Below are positions 10,188 to 23,817 of a stretch of 64,000 nucleotides of DNA, piece after piece; the first letter of the stretch is position 1, and each line of letters opens with the position of its first letter. Under the pieces are notes generated by a model. That model was not told the origin of the DNA, ran no database searches, and was given only the letters and a program-made list of their open reading frames with translations. Source of the DNA: Plasmopara viticola (lineage: Eukaryota > Oomycota > Peronosporomycetes > Peronosporales > Peronosporaceae); contig MBPM02000054.1 in NCBI GenBank assembly GCA_001695595.3, positions 496,001-560,000 of the forward strand, read 5' to 3'. The position numbers were made by a program, and so were the translations under genes.

Positions 10188-12315
10188 ATGTCGGAGGCGT
10201 CATTTTCGGTCTCGGACGAGGAGTCTTCGTCAACAGACAGCGCTGTGCCATGTAGTCATCGTGCACTGGACGCACTGCGTCAATCTCCAGTCGTTGAGTT
10301 GCATCGCAGCTCAAGTGGACGAAATTTGCGGCTTAAACACCTCTCACTTGCTGATGAAGCTCTATTGTCAGCATCAAATTCATTAACACCTCGTGCTCCA
10401 TCTGGAAGGAGACCTGGAAGCAGAGGGCGTCCTAATAGAGGCAACTACAACAGCAACAATGAACCGAACAGTAACAATGACAGTCCCTTAGAGCGAAGGA
10501 GCAGCTTTTCCATTGCCGCTCATGTGCTTAAGGAGATTGAGCGAGCAAGATCGTCCACGGACTCGAGCATTTTGACCGAGATAAATGAACAACCTGAACG
10601 ATGTTCAAGTCGCCAAGAACAGCGAGAAGATAGCAGTGACGAAAGCGACGACATTCGGTGGGATGCGAGTGACGAAGTTCTACACAACGATTCCGATCGT
10701 TACAGTCATCTTGATCAAGCGGTACAAGAGGAAGAAAATCAGGCTGAAGACAAGGCAGTTTTGGGTTTTGGTCTGTGGAATAACGCAGTCAAAAACAAAT
10801 GTTTGCCTGATGCCATCATCTTCTCACCGGAAACGTCCAAAGCAGCACTCAATTGTCTAAATTTTGCATCGTTGTCCAATCGGATTGACCCACTTGAAGC
10901 TGATGACAGCTCTTTTATCCCGACGACTAGTAAAATGGTCTCGCAACTGCATGTGACTCATCCCCATCTTGCAGCTCTATCGGTGCTTGACATGCCAAAA
11001 TCAATGTCACTGACTCGGTCGACCTCACCACGCATCGAACGTTCCAGTTTCTTTTCGGTCCCAGAAAATCTTCTTCGACGCGATGCTGCACCACCGACTA
11101 ACAATCAACAAGTGGACATAGAAGTTGAGGCGATTTCATCAGGCCGAGTCAGTAATCCCATCACACAGTGGAAACGGGGTGAACTCATTGGTGAAGGAAC
11201 GTTTGGAAAAGTACGCAATGTGAATTATTATCTCGATCCGTGAACCCGGATTAATGTACGATATTTTTACGTTGACAGGTTTACAAAGGCCTAAACATCA
11301 TTACGGGCGAACTCTTTGCACTCAAAGAAATTGAGATTCATTCCTGCCCTAATGTCGACCAAATCACGCAAATGCAAAAGCTTGGTGAGGAGATTTCACT
11401 CATGAACAATTTCGAACACAAGCACATTGTTCGGTCTGTGTTTGAGCCTGTTTTTACATTTTGCTTGCATCAAGTGTGCCATCTAATGTAATTCGTGTGT
11501 ATTTGTATGCAGCTACAAAGGAAGTTACCGGTCTCGAAATCATTTTTACATTTTTATGGAGTATGTCCCTGGGGGATCAATTGCCAGGTATACAACAAAC
11601 ATTTTTGCATTTTCCTTACCGGCCAATTAACTTCGAGTTCGAGATACGTAGTATGCTTAAGCAATTTGACGCCTTCAGTGAAGACCTGATTCGAATTTTT
11701 ACTCGTCAAATCGTGCACGGCGTCATCTATTTGCACGAAATGGGCATTATACATCGAGATATCAAAGGTTTGGGTAAATCAAGATCGAGTCTTTAGCATA
11801 AAAAACTTATACAAAGACTGCTTGGTACCTGCAACCAGGTGCGAATGTTCTGGTGAATGAACAAGGAGTGTCTAAATTAGCGGATTTCGGCTGCTCAAAG
11901 CAGATTCCACAGATGTTGACCACAAGCTTAGAAGAATCTCTGCGCTCAATTCGAGGATCTATTCCATGGATGGCACCCGAGATCGTCAAACAAACTGGTC
12001 ACGGGTACAAAGCTGATATTTGGAGTATTGGTGCCACTGTTGTTGAGATGGCAACTGCCACGCATCCATGGCCACACTGTCATAATGGGTTGGCAGCCAT
12101 GTATACCATTGCAATGGCAACTGCGCCGCCTCCAGTACCAGATCATCTATCGCCTGAAGCCAAGTCGTTTCTTGAGCGTTGTTTTTGCATTGACCCTGAA
12201 GGTAAGGTGCATACTTGCCATCCTTACGTTGCTAACGATTTTTCGCTCGGTACTGGCAGGACGAGCGACCGCATTAGAGCTAGCTGAGCATGCTTTCTTG
12301 GCTGAAAAGAGGTAA
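10188..12315 (+). CDS. MEKK/NPK1-type MAP kinase kinase kinase, 595 aa, six exons
   Basis: Proposed exons are 10188-11210, 11279-11433, 11513-11587, 11652-11767, 11839-12201 and 12260-12315. All introns are GT-AG (58-79 nt) and the joined frame is exact. Residues 1-325 are Ser/Asn/Glu-rich and probably disordered and regulatory. The kinase domain fills the C-terminus: GEGTFGKVYKG glycine loop (from 335), ALK lysine 357, HRDIKGANV with catalytic Asp454, DFG at 472-474 and WMAPE at 500-504. The IKGAN form and the following GCSKQI are typical of STE11-group MAPKKKs, which phosphorylate MAP kinase kinases on Ser/Thr. All catalytic residues are present, so an active kinase is expected. The protein ends right after the kinase fold (EHAFLAEKR). 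Exon 1 alone would be a truncated 351-aa frame, so splicing is required. Confidence 0.9.
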
Positions 12316-13775
12316 TATAAGATTATTTATGTAAGATCAGATTATGGATTGAGTTTTTCAGTGGTAAACATCTAATTTTTTGACCAAAAATTACGTGACC
12401 AATTCTTCCATGATACTGCAATTCAGCGGTGCCAATTAACCGCACCCGTGCAAAATAGCTTTGCGGTGACTCAATTCTCAAGGTAAATTTTAAGATAAAA
12501 AATTTGTACTGGAGGAAGAGCACTTTACATATGACAATGTGATGGATAAGCCATCACCAACATACGCTTCGAATAGACCTTTGCAAACTTTTCTATTCTT
12601 AAAAGACTTAAATATTTTTCGCGCGTTTCTAATGGAATTTGTTGGACGTCGTGCCACTGACAGTGTAAACAATAGCGTTTTTTTAGTGCTTGCAAAGAGT
12701 TGCTTATTCAACTAAGCGTACATCACGCAAACTAGCACAAACTTTAAGCTACAAACGCTTTGCTTCGATCTGATTTGTGGCTTACAAATAAAACCGACCA
12801 AATCTGATTATTCTTCGCATTGCAAATACTCCGCCGCACACTTTTTTATCGAGCAGCCAACCGACCAAATTTGAAAAAAGAAATTGGAATAAAAGTCAAT
12901 AAGTTCAGCAATTTATATAAGGAGCTATGAAGAGATTTAGGTTAACGTATTGTATCTATGATGTGCTTCTTCAGCTTTATTGAGCGCGCGGAATTTTATT
13001 TGCAATATAACTCAAATAAGACTTGGTGATAGTCACCTAATACTCACACACGTCAACAGCAGTAACGAAGTAAATGAGTCGTCGCAGATAGGCAAAGCAG
13101 GACTAATGACCGCACTTTCAACATTGGCCGCGAGTTAATATGCTTCTTCATCAATCATTTGCGGTAAAATCCCCAGCCCGTGTTTGGTCTCACATCCAGC
13201 AGAGCAAGACTCAAAAGCAACAAATTCATTGGTAGCTAATGCTGCTACAAGGAAAATAAAGCCGCAAGTATGTCCTTCAGCTTATACCGAATATGAAATG
13301 CCGACAGATAAGCACTGACTTGTCCGCTTTTGTGACACTGACTGTTCGTAAATTAGGGAAACTGTCTCAAACAGGTATTACAATGGCACCACAGTTAGCA
13401 GCTACAGACCTTATTAAGACCGTTTAAGGCTGAAGATAGCATACGCGAGCAGCTAAGGCAGTCTGAGCAATCCACGGGTATGAGCTGAAGGTCTATGGAG
13501 TACGCCCAAAGGCAAGAAGAAAAAATTCTGATCAATTGAACTGAAGTAAAAAAGCAAGGGCGGGTGGAGCTTTGTTTTGAAAAAGCTTGAGCTCAGCTTT
13601 TTTCTTTTGGACTACTTTAAGAACCGCAGATCGCTCTCTGTCTCCAATACTTGACATTAGTCGCTATACCAATACTTATTACAACTCTTGTATTTCCAAT
13701 TGTACGCTGAGTTTAGGCTGGCCGATCAAACCCCTTTGCTGCAATACTATCTAGCATACTAGTTTACATTAAGCA
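12316..13775. other. Spacer, no gene seen
   Basis: Downstream of the kinase gene the + strand has two short coding-like stretches, at about 12380-12480 and about 12570-12716 (the latter with RAFLMEFVGRRATDSVNNS). I tried to splice them to the kinase as extra exons and met stops in every phase. A small inverted repeat (AAAAAGCT / AGCTTTTT) lies near 13580-13602. Nothing else is recognisable. Confidence 0.45.
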
Positions 13776-14213
13776 GTGGTCATTAAACTGTGTACCACTC
13801 TTCTGCTTCCACCCCAACTCTGTGTTTCCCTTCATGTTGACGCTCAAACACCATCTGACTTACGCCACACAATTTGGCGATACCATCAACCAGTGAGCGA
13901 CGAATGGGTTCGTGTTATCGCGCTACATTATTTCTACAAGACTCTAGAACCCTTGAGTCCATACAAGTCTATTCCCTCAAAGGTTTGTAATTCTGACGTC
14001 ATTTCTCATTTATAAGACGCCGCCATTGTACTTTTAAAAAGTCCGCACAACAAACCGAATCTGGATCACAAAATACAACCCCTGGGTCAACTGACTACCT
14101 TGTCGTTCGCACTTGATTTTTCATCGGGGTCTGAAGCCAATAAAGTTGTTTACATTGAGCCGAAATCACAGTGTCCGAATAACATATGGCAACACGGCGT
14201 AGGTGTGCTTTAG
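13776..14213 (+). pseudogene. Open frame interrupted by one TAA, possible gene relic
   Basis: One frame stays open from 13776 to 14213 except for a single TAA at 14013-14015, giving 79 + 65 codons. The first half contains HTIWRYHQPVSDEWVRVIAL; the second contains LGQLTTLSFALDFSSGSEA. There is no ATG at the beginning. The single stop in an otherwise open 146-codon frame suggests a recently broken gene or a chance event. I recognise no domain. Confidence 0.2.
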
Positions 14214-17057
14214 TATCGAATTGCGAACCACTTTACCGGTCAATCGCTCGGCGGTCGCCCTCCGTTCTAAGTGAGCATGATCCAAGCCCTATGGTCAATT
14301 GCGTACAACCAACCTCGGTGCCAGGGTGCAGTGAGTTAGTGCTCTCCTTGACGCCGTTTGTGTCCATCTTGTGAGTCTGCGGCTCGTACCACCAAGCCGA
14401 GCACCCACAAATGATACGCTACGCTCACATCATTCACATCCTCGCAAGCTCGTACATCGCACACCGAAACAGATGACCCACAACACCATGCTCCCGTGAG
14501 CGCTGCTCGTGCAGTGGTCACCAAGGACCTCGAGATGAGCTTAACTCGTAGTTTCTGCGACTCTAAAACTAGCGGCGGAAGCGTATTCTTGCTGAAGGTG
14601 CATAAATAAAAAAGTATATAGCGTTAGGGCAATCCTATTGAATAGGAACTGAGCTCCTTCAAAACTTCATAGTGAGGATTTCTTCCCCACTTCATGTAAA
14701 ACTAATTTTGACCTTGGCGATGGCGTCGCGTGATAACGTATCTTACGTGGTAGTGGCGCTCGCCTTCTTTAAAACGAGGAAAAGGGTGGACGGTGTTATT
14801 GTGTCGAGCAGTGCTTTGAGTGCTCTCCCATATGATGTTGCTTGCGATTAAGGCTACCAGACGCAACCTAGAAGCTGGTACATCGTATTGCCGACGAACA
14901 TTGTGTTTGTCATTGCATGCACTGGTAGCTGAGCTATGAGATTTCAAGGTCGTGTCTAATCAGCTCTAAGCGCGTAGTCGCATGGCTCCGCAAGCAAGTT
15001 CATCGACTTGCGTCTTACGAGATATAGGATGTGGCCTTTCACGACCGAAATTGAATTCTGGCGGCTGGCCTCCTGTGGCTGTGTATGATCCGGTGTCCAT
15101 TACTCTTGCGCTTACGTGTCCCGGGTAATGAGTCTGGTTTAAGTAAGTCACGTATAACTCAAGGTGCGCTCTCTTACTTATAGAAATTATAGTGTATGTG
15201 CTGACCAGTTTTGTCGATGACCATAATTGCTTCAATGAAGCGCAGGCGAAATTTAGTCTTAGGAACAGCAGTAATTGCATATGTATGTGGTAGTATTCGA
15301 TTTACCATTTTCTTGTTCAAGGTATTCTCTTAAAAGCTCCTTTTTTGATCAGACAATGTTTAGAATGTCTTGGCTTTCGGCCGTTTTACCGCGCACATGG
15401 CTTTAGTCGCTCAGTCGCTTTGATCCTGAGATCTTCGGCTAATGCATAAATCGTGGAAGGTCTGACTGCGCGACTAGTCCTACCTCAACAAAGTGTTAAA
15501 TTCTTAACGCACCATGTGTCCTACTTGGGTAACTCGGACAGTAACCGAGCCAATTCTACGTAATGCAACTTTGTAGCTGGCCAGGTCAGGCCACTTCTTT
15601 AATTATTTCTGGTTTAAGGAATCAGCCTGTATTTAGAGACCTTAATATATCAGCAGAATCTACCCGATGATCACGCTTTTCACAAATAAGACACGTTGAA
15701 AAAGGAGATTTATCTGCACCGAATCTGTACTTATCTGCATTGGCGTGAAGTTAATCTGTGCGTACACAATTAAGCTCTTTCTCAGGTAAAAAAACATCGA
15801 TTTTCACTTGTGTCTTCCCATGCTTTGCACAGCTATGGACAAAGATGTCATCAAAGTATGTCAGTGCATATGCCCTGTGTTTTCTGAGCGCACTACTAGG
15901 CAATTATGCATCAAAAGCGCGTCCGAGAGCCCTTGGAAGATAAGTAGCTTCTAGAGCATTGCTAAGCGTGGTAAATTGGGAGTTATCGGAAAGCACTTTA
16001 CATTGCAGATCTCACCATATTATTTTGTGACTCGACAACGGCTGGCAGAAAAAGAAGTCCAAGCAGTATTTCAAATTAATCTCACTCTCATATTAAATTC
16101 ACAACATTAGGACTGCTACCTACCGACTACTTCTCTGCGATCAATTACTTTGCAAGTACAACTCTGTGGCTACAACTCTATGACTACTACTCGGTGCACC
16201 ACTATTTGCCATGTTACCTCAAATCACATAATGTTACAACAGTGCTTGTTGGGTCTGTGACTTTATACATTCTAAAAAGCATAACTAATAGTCAAGGGGG
16301 GGGGTCATATATAGAGGTGTGCTATACTACCGTGAGAAGTAGTGACAAAAGCTAGCTAATTGGTGTGGGCCGCACTCTAGCCGCACGTAAAATGTAATAA
16401 TTAAGCCAGTCACTGCTAGTATCGCGTCGATATGTCGAAAACCTGCGCATAGCGAGCTTGCCTTGTATATATTCGCTGAGATCAAAATCTCCACACTTTT
16501 TTCAAAGATTGTGTTTTGAATCAAAGTTGGTGCCGTCAAGTCTCTTTGTATAGCGCACGATACGCCTGTAGACAGGATCGAATGCCGCATCTTTTTTCGG
16601 CTCCCCGTTAGTCCAAAATCACTGGTCTTTCAGTCCCTTATTGTTGTTTCATATACGTCGCTTGCTTAAATCTCACATCGGTATCGATGGTTTAGCTTTA
16701 ATTTGAAGAAACTGATGGATCGAAGCACCTGCCGAGCGTACTAACTCATTTGCAAAAGTACACCTTTTTTAGAAGCACCTGACCTAGGTCAGATGGCCCT
16801 CAGCATTATACGTCTCTTAAGCTCACATTAGTTCGTAAGGTATCATTTGCTGTCTCACTTTCATACTTTAGCTTGGGAACTGCATTTTATCGTTGACTTC
16901 TGAAATGTCTAAAAAAGCGTAAATAACTAATGCAATCGACAGGAGAAATTCAAGGGTCAGAGAGTTTGCTGATTTCATGTAAAGGCCTTCAGCGTCATTA
17001 GGTGATCGAGTTGTACATCACGAGATTGACTTGGTTCTTGGAGCCGATACTTTGTGA
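14214..17057. other. Long spacer without a recognisable gene
   Basis: Open frames of 60-105 codons occur on both strands (for example 14966-15280 on the - strand) but overlap each other and show no domain or splice pattern. A run of 9 G lies at 16296-16304. A perfect 14-bp palindrome, CTGACCTAGGTCAG, lies at 16779-16792. Confidence 0.45.
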
Positions 17058-17285
17058 CACGTAAGTGGCTGCTATTCAAAGAAACAGTGTGACATCATTG
17101 ACGCATCTTTCCTTCTAAGCACGAAGCGAGAATTGCTCGAAAAAGGTAAGTGCCTTCGTGAACAAAGACATTATAAAGAGTCAGATGGTAAGCGGCACAT
17201 CATATGCGCTTACAATAAGCTAATCGAGGCCACCATCATAAGTGGATTATTTGCAAGAATGTCTTATTTACTGTTCTTGTCCTAG
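17058..17285 (+). other. Short coding-like open frame, 75 codons, unidentified
   Basis: After a TGA at 17055-17057 one frame is open to the TAG at 17283-17285. The product is charged and helix-like (STKRELLEKGKCLREQRHYK) with a hydrophobic end. It has no ATG at its start and ends 340 bp before the ferlin-like gene. It may be a relic exon. A perfect 14-bp palindrome, TACACTATAGTGTA, follows at 17310-17323. Confidence 0.15.
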
Positions 17286-17622
17286 TGTGTGTTATTATTC
17301 TCGCTCTAATACACTATAGTGTAGTAATAATGATTTTATTATACATCGCCACACCTTAGTATACGATCATCTCGATGGTGTGCAGGCGAGATCCAACAGT
17401 TGTATCTCCTAGTGCCATTTGGTATTATCATTAGAGTATGAAGGCAAGTCAGATTTGGTACAAAATAATTTGCATAAGCTACCTCGATACTAAACTCTGA
17501 TTGTCTCTAACGGGTAAAATCTGTGTGGTCGAGTCACTTTCTTCAACTTGTTGATTGGTCATAAATTGGTTGAAGTAAGTCAACGATAGCGATCTTTCAG
17601 CAGCTACTGCGGCTTGGTGACG

Positions 17623-20600
17623 ATGGCCCATGTAGAGACACCGCGCATTTGTCTCATTATATCGGGCGCAACGAATGTTGGCAAGGTGCAAGCAATCACT
17701 GGCACGGCCTTGAACCCCTGTGCGTATTCTTCACCAGATCAGTTTGTGTCTGTAGCTGATTTTAAACCCTCGCCTCTCTTGTATGTACGCAGATTGTCAG
17801 GTCCAGTGCGGCAGCGTGGTGTTGCGCACTGCTGCTCAGGCCAATACGATGAATCCCGAGTGGGGGCAGGCGCTCACGTTTGGTGTAAAGAAGCCACTAG
17901 GTGACGCTGTGGTTTTTAAGGTGTTTGGACTCAATGAGCGCGGGCGAGATGTGCTCCTCGGCGGTGCGACATTATCAATTAAGGCACTACCACCCAATAC
18001 GAAGGTATACGCAAGTAATGCGAGGGTATATAGCAGGACGGATGGAATAAATTTGTTGACAGGTATTAATTATGTAGACGACGCACAAGTTGACGCTACT
18101 CGATTCTGCAGGGAAGGTACGACTCCAAGTAAGTTTCGTACTTAGCTAAACATTCCCACTTTTGCTGTGTAGAGCTGCGGTGAGCTGACAGTACTTGCGA
18201 CGTATGAGCCTAACTTTATGGCACCGCCACGAAATGAAACCGGAGAGAAGTCCGCGTCACCTACAAAGTTGTTGGCTCCCGTATCTCCTAGGAATAGTAG
18301 TCTTGTACCTGAGACAATTGAAAACAGAGCTGCAGTTGAGGGTGATGCAGTAGATTGCACAATGATATCCTCCGAGCCCCAGGAGCCGATAAAACCTCCA
18401 AATTTCTATGTGGTTACAATTTTAGAGGCAGCGGGTTTGCTCGCTTGTGATGGATCGGGCATTGAGGCTACTAGTGACCCGTACGTACGCATTTTGTGTA
18501 CTAGCAACCCGTCACAACGGACAAAAATACAGCAACAAACATTGCACCCGTCCTGGCGGCAACGTTTTTATTTCAAAATTGTGCCTGGAGAGGAGCAGCT
18601 ACTAGAATTGATAGTTGAAGATAGCGACTTGCTCACGGGTGATTTTATGGGGCGATGCGTTATCGATTTAAAGGAATTCACAAAACAATTCAAAGGGGAG
18701 AAACAGACGTTTTGGCTCGCGTTAGAACAACAGCCGAAATCGAAGGATGAGGACGTACCGAGCGACTTGAGTCCTCAGCGCAAATTAGATTGCAGACACG
18801 GTAAATTGTGTTTAGCAATCGAAACGCAATTTATTGATCAGGACAGTAGCAGCCTCGAGCAAGGAGAATTTGATAACGTTACTGAGGTGCCAAGTGGTCG
18901 TGGCCTCTGTCGTGCTGGTTCCTTCGAAGCGGCTGAAGACGAAAGGGGAACTATTGGTAATAGTAACGACGACACGAACGAGGAAGCGAACGAAGACAAG
19001 GACGATGATGACGTCGAAGTTAGGAGAGAAGAAGCTGAAGCTCAGCACAAAGAGCGAGAAAAAGAGCGTGAAAAGATGCTGGCGGAGCTGTCGAATGTAC
19101 AGTTTCAGTCTGGTGACTACCAAATTCGAGTGCGAATAATTGAATTGCGCGACTTGCAGCCGATGGACGCAAATGGTCTGTGCGATCCGGTTGTGTCTGT
19201 TGAGTGTCTTGGACAGCGTCAACATACTGTAGTAAAGCAAAAGCAAACGTCATGCGTCTTCGACGAGTATCTCTATTTTGATTATAAAAAGCTCGATAAA
19301 GATACGGCCCAGCAAGGAAGCATCAAGATCTCTGTATTTGACGCCGACGGACCTGGCACTTTGTCGAATCGATCAGGTTTTTCCCGGGCATTCGATGACC
19401 TTATTGGTTTCTTTTCGGTGGACATACCCTACGTGTACTTTCAACCAGATCATGAACTAAAGCGGAAATGGGTGGCTCTGGTCGGCAGCGGCACAACTAA
19501 TAGCGATAGTATCCAAGGTTACGTCTTGTGAGTGCATATCGTCTCTGTGTGCTAATTTAAACGCACTTGTATTGTATTCTGACATTCTCTTGTGCTCTTT
19601 TATATAGGCTTTCCCTCGTCGTGTTGGGTCCCGGTGACAAAATGAAGTTGTACGATCCTGCGAAGGACAGAGATCCAGACGAGCGCTTAGTCAAGTCAAA
19701 GGCAGATATTAGTTCGATGGTGCTCGTTCCACCGCGTGTGACTCAAGAGCTAAAGTTTTTAGTCATTACAATCTACCGAGCTGAAGAACTGCCAGATATG
19801 GATTACAGTATGATGATGCATGGAGGTATCGACGGATATGTTCGTGCTTACTTTGCTGGCCAGAATGTATTGGAAACCAGAAAGGTAACTTTGAAAGGAA
19901 GCGGAAATCTGGCATTGATATTTAATCAAGAGCTGTGGTTCCCAGTTCTCTTGCCAACCATGAGCGACAACATCTTTATTTCCGTGTGGGATTGGGACAG
20001 GGCTACATCTGATCAACTTGTTGCGAATATTGTACAACCGTTTTCGTTCAAGCAGGTGCAACGTTACCCTAACCAGTTTGAATACTTATGGGCAAACTTG
20101 TACGGTCCTCCACTTGGGTACGAAAATGACTCGCGTCCAGCTCAATTGATGCAAAATCACCCGACTCATGCCAGTACGTATCGCGGGCGTCTTTTATTGT
20201 CCTTGCGTATCGAGAGTGGACTCCAGTCCGTAAATGATGACGCCCACGTTAGGAATTTGTTGAGCACGTCCGTCTCACCAAGGTTAAAGCGATACACATT
20301 GCGCGCCGCACTATTTTACGGAACTGAGATTCCTGTTTTCTCGAGCAAAACCAACTGGAGTCGTAATACACGAATGTCATTGAGGATCTCAGTGGGTCGT
20401 CACAGTGTGGAAAGCTCACGCGTGCCGAATTTATCTGGGATTTGCCACTTCAACCAGTATATTGACCTCATTGATGTAGAACTTCCTGCAGAAATTGACC
20501 AAGTTCCAGACATTTTCGTTCATCTCATACGTAAGACTATGAATGAGTCGCGTTGTATCTGTTTCGCTCGATTTAAAGCTCAGGATGTATTCTGCCAGGA

Positions 20601-23600
20601 CGTCGCGTCAATCAAAAGCATTGAGCCTCCTCACTGGGTCATGCTCAATGAAGATAAAGTAATAAATGAACTCGAGGATCACGAATTCTCGGGTAATGTT
20701 TTAATGCACTTGCGCCTTGACAACGCAGAGCAAAAGGACTATGTAGAAGAAGAAATTGCGCAGCAGTGGCGACAGAGTGCGAGCACGACGGTGCAATACA
20801 TGAAATATGTGCTCTTTGTGCATGTTTTTCAGGGAAAATGCTTGCCGTCGACCGACTATGATAGTCTACTGGACCCGTATGTAAAAGTAGCTTGTGTCGG
20901 GTCAGAGGGCCAGGTCAGCACGCGGATGTCAACGCGAGATCCGTGTTTCTATGAAACAGTGGTCTTGGATGTTGAGCTGCCTCAAAATAAGCACTTTTTA
21001 CCCAAGGTATCGCTGCAAATTTACGATTGGGATCGATACGACGCTGATGACTACGTCGGTGGCCTGAAATTCAGTCTGGCTGACTTTCCACAAATGACAT
21101 CATCAGATTATACAAGACTTCGCGCCAAAGGTGAGTACTCAGCGCCTCGTCCAAAGTGGTATCCAATATGCTACGAAAAGCCTGGCGACATTCAAGGCGA
21201 GTTGCTGCTGTCGTTCGATCTTATCAGTAAAGATACACCCGACGTGATAGTGGAGCCACCTGACTCAATTCGCCCTCCTGCCGAAGAAGCATATATCGAG
21301 ATTATGTGCCTAGGGTGCCGTGGGCTACAACCAACAGGCTTTATGCCAATTAACACCCCGTTTGCCAAAATCGAGGTTGGGGAGATCAGCAAGACAAACC
21401 AACCCAAATTTACAAATCCATCGTCAACTCCGAGCAATCACAACCCAAATTTCTTGCAACGAATTGTCGTTCCTGTGAAGATGCCGCTTGATTCGCTCTT
21501 TGCCCCAAGGCTCAACATTACGGTGTATGATCAGCTGCTTGGTGGGTTTTACAAACCAGTAATTGGCGTTTGTTCAGTGGACTTAAGTGGAAAGATGTCA
21601 TGTGCAAAAGAAGAGCCAAATTCGTTGTACGTTGACGAAAGCAGCAAAGTCCTTACTCGTGGAAGAAATCCGTATGTTGATTATGGAGATGATTTATCAA
21701 CATTTCCAGGAACTGTTCCTTCGGATATACTGAATGCAAGGTGTCCGAGTACGTTAGCAGATAATACTTACAGCAAGGTAAAGACGACACATATTGTAAA
21801 CATATGCTCCTCTAGCTTTGGAATGGAAGAGGATGAAGACGAAGTGCCACACTACATGCATCAGCGCGAGGTTGTAGATGGGGAGCTGGAAAATGTATTA
21901 CAATCTCCATTTGAGACCTTTGCTCTTTATCGTGGTGTCATGCCGTCACACGAAGGCCTTCACACATGTGAAAAGTCTGCTGACGCGTACCGTCCGGTTG
22001 GAAAGTTCAAAGGTCTTGTGCGCATTCTCAAATCGCGTGATGAACCTCTTTTTTTCGACTTAAACCAATTTCTCAACCCGCGACCTTATCTTGTTCGCGT
22101 GTACGTTCTGGATGCACTCCATTTACACCCCACAGACGTCAATAATAAATGTGACCCTTACCTCCGGGTAAGCTTAGGAGACGGTCAACGTCGAGAGCAA
22201 ATGTACAACGACCGCGACAATTATCAACCAGAAACGCTTAATCCTCGATTTCACAAAATGTTTGAGTTTAAAGCAGATTTACCTGGCGCCTCAGAGCTGA
22301 CGATAGAAGTGATGGACTACGACTTCTATGCCATACCAACGCTCCCAACTGGACTAAGCAAAGCCTTAAGTACTGCAGCTGGAAGTACAATTGGTGGCGA
22401 TGACTTTGTAGGTGCCACTATTATCGATTTAGAGGACCGGTGGTTTAATGCAAAGTGGCAGGAGCTGGGTCTGTCACCGATGAGGCCTGAAGCTCGCAAG
22501 CCGCTTGAAGTCCGCCCGTTGTTTGCACCGTCGAGTACACTGCCACAAGGAAGTCTTCGAATTTGGGTGGACATCCTTTCTGGAGCGGAAATAAACGTCG
22601 TGAGACCGCTGAACATTTCGTTACCCCCGCCACAAATCTTTGAAGTACGCGTGATCGTTTACAAGGCCAAAAATGTCACGGCAGGCGACTTCACGGATCT
22701 AAGCGATCTGTTTGTAAAGTGCTGGCTTCAAAATCGCGATGATCGAAGTCAGAGCACAGATACACACTGGCGGGCAAAGCACGGCCGCGCATCCTTTAAT
22801 TGGCGCATGAAATTTGACATCGAGTTGCCATTAGACCCGGAAAAGGAAGCTGACCGCGGTCATCTCCACCTTCAAATGTGGGATCGCGACGTCGTCTATG
22901 ACGACTGCCTTGCAGATACGGTTGTGGATTTGACCGCGTTTCTTAAAACGGCTTACAAAACAAGACAAGCCGTTAACGTGTTCGCCAAGCCAAAACCTAT
23001 TCGCATCCGTGGAACTGATAATTTGCCATACGAAAAGACCTCACATCGCATTGGATACTCGGCATTGGAAGATGCGCGCATAGCATCTCGTACGCGATCA
23101 CCTCGCTCAGAAAAAGTTGTGATCCCTATTGCCGAAAATGAAGAGCAGGCAAGTGATACGAAGCGCTTGCTTTCTGAAGACGAAGTTTGCTCTGACGGTG
23201 AAGAGTATGAACCAGAAGACGAAGACACCGACATGGAAAATGCTCAGTCGCTTGTCAAGTCGTTCATGCATCGTCTCGGCATGGGAGACGACCCCGAGGA
23301 TGCCACTTGGGTGACGTTGACAACTCGCGACTCGCATACGGGGGAACGTATTTGTGCTGGTGAGCTGCTTGTGTCGGTGGAAATACTACCTAAGCATCTA
23401 GCAGGTGTGCGAGCTGCTGGTTTAGGCCGTGGAGAGCCCAACAATTTTCCTTTTTTGCCAGAGCCTGCTGATCGTCTTCATCTCTCAGCCATGTGGAACC
23501 CATGCTACGTACTGGAGGCACTGATGGGTCCTAAGTACTATCGTGCATTTGCCTCGTTCTTCCTCTGTACACTATTCCTCGTGCTCATACTGCTTGCTGG

Positions 23601-23817
23601 ACCGCTGGTCAACGTGCTCTTGACTCTTTTTGAGCTGATACCGAATCCACTTGGCCTCATTTGTTTTTTTTTGGCGCTAGGAGGGCTCATGGGGACTCTA
23701 GCTTACTTCCTTCACCGCTGCCGCCGAGCTGTTTTTCGTGTTGTTGATAGAGCCAATTCGAAGACATCAAAGAGCGGCAAGCAAAGGCACAAGACCCGCC
23801 GAGCTTTGCGCTGGTAA
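17623..23817 (+). CDS. Ferlin-like protein with about nine C2 domains and a C-terminal membrane anchor, 1982 aa
   Basis: Proposed exons are 17623-17719, 17793-18062, 18112-18128, 18173-19527 and 19608-23817, all GT-AG, joining in frame to 1983 codons with the stop. C2-like units start near residues 5, 204, 444, 627, 805 (degenerate), 980, 1140, 1406 and 1590. Several keep Asp-rich calcium loops, such as SDPYVRILC, DPYVKVACV and CDPYLRVSL with WDRD or DYDF partners. The unit near 627 has IYRAEELPDMD, a phrase typical of ferlins. An acidic, highly charged linker lies at about 395-435. Two hydrophobic segments near 1893-1921 and 1928-1948 precede a basic tail. Ferlins are tail-anchored proteins acting in Ca2+-dependent vesicle fusion and membrane repair; a similar role is inferred here. 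Two membrane segments rather than one recall MCTP proteins. Confidence 0.9.

Noticed and set aside
12380..12716. Extra 3' exons of the kinase gene
   Set aside because: Coding-like stretches exist, but every splice phase tried runs into stops. The kinase already ends with a natural stop just after its fold.
14702..15280. Two - strand frames of 81 and 104 codons
   Set aside because: Composition is not convincingly coding, they have no recognisable motif, and no splice junction links them.
17340..17440. LTR primer-binding-site-like sequence (CCAACAGTTGTATC)
   Set aside because: No matching LTR pair, no polypurine tract and no pol frames nearby.
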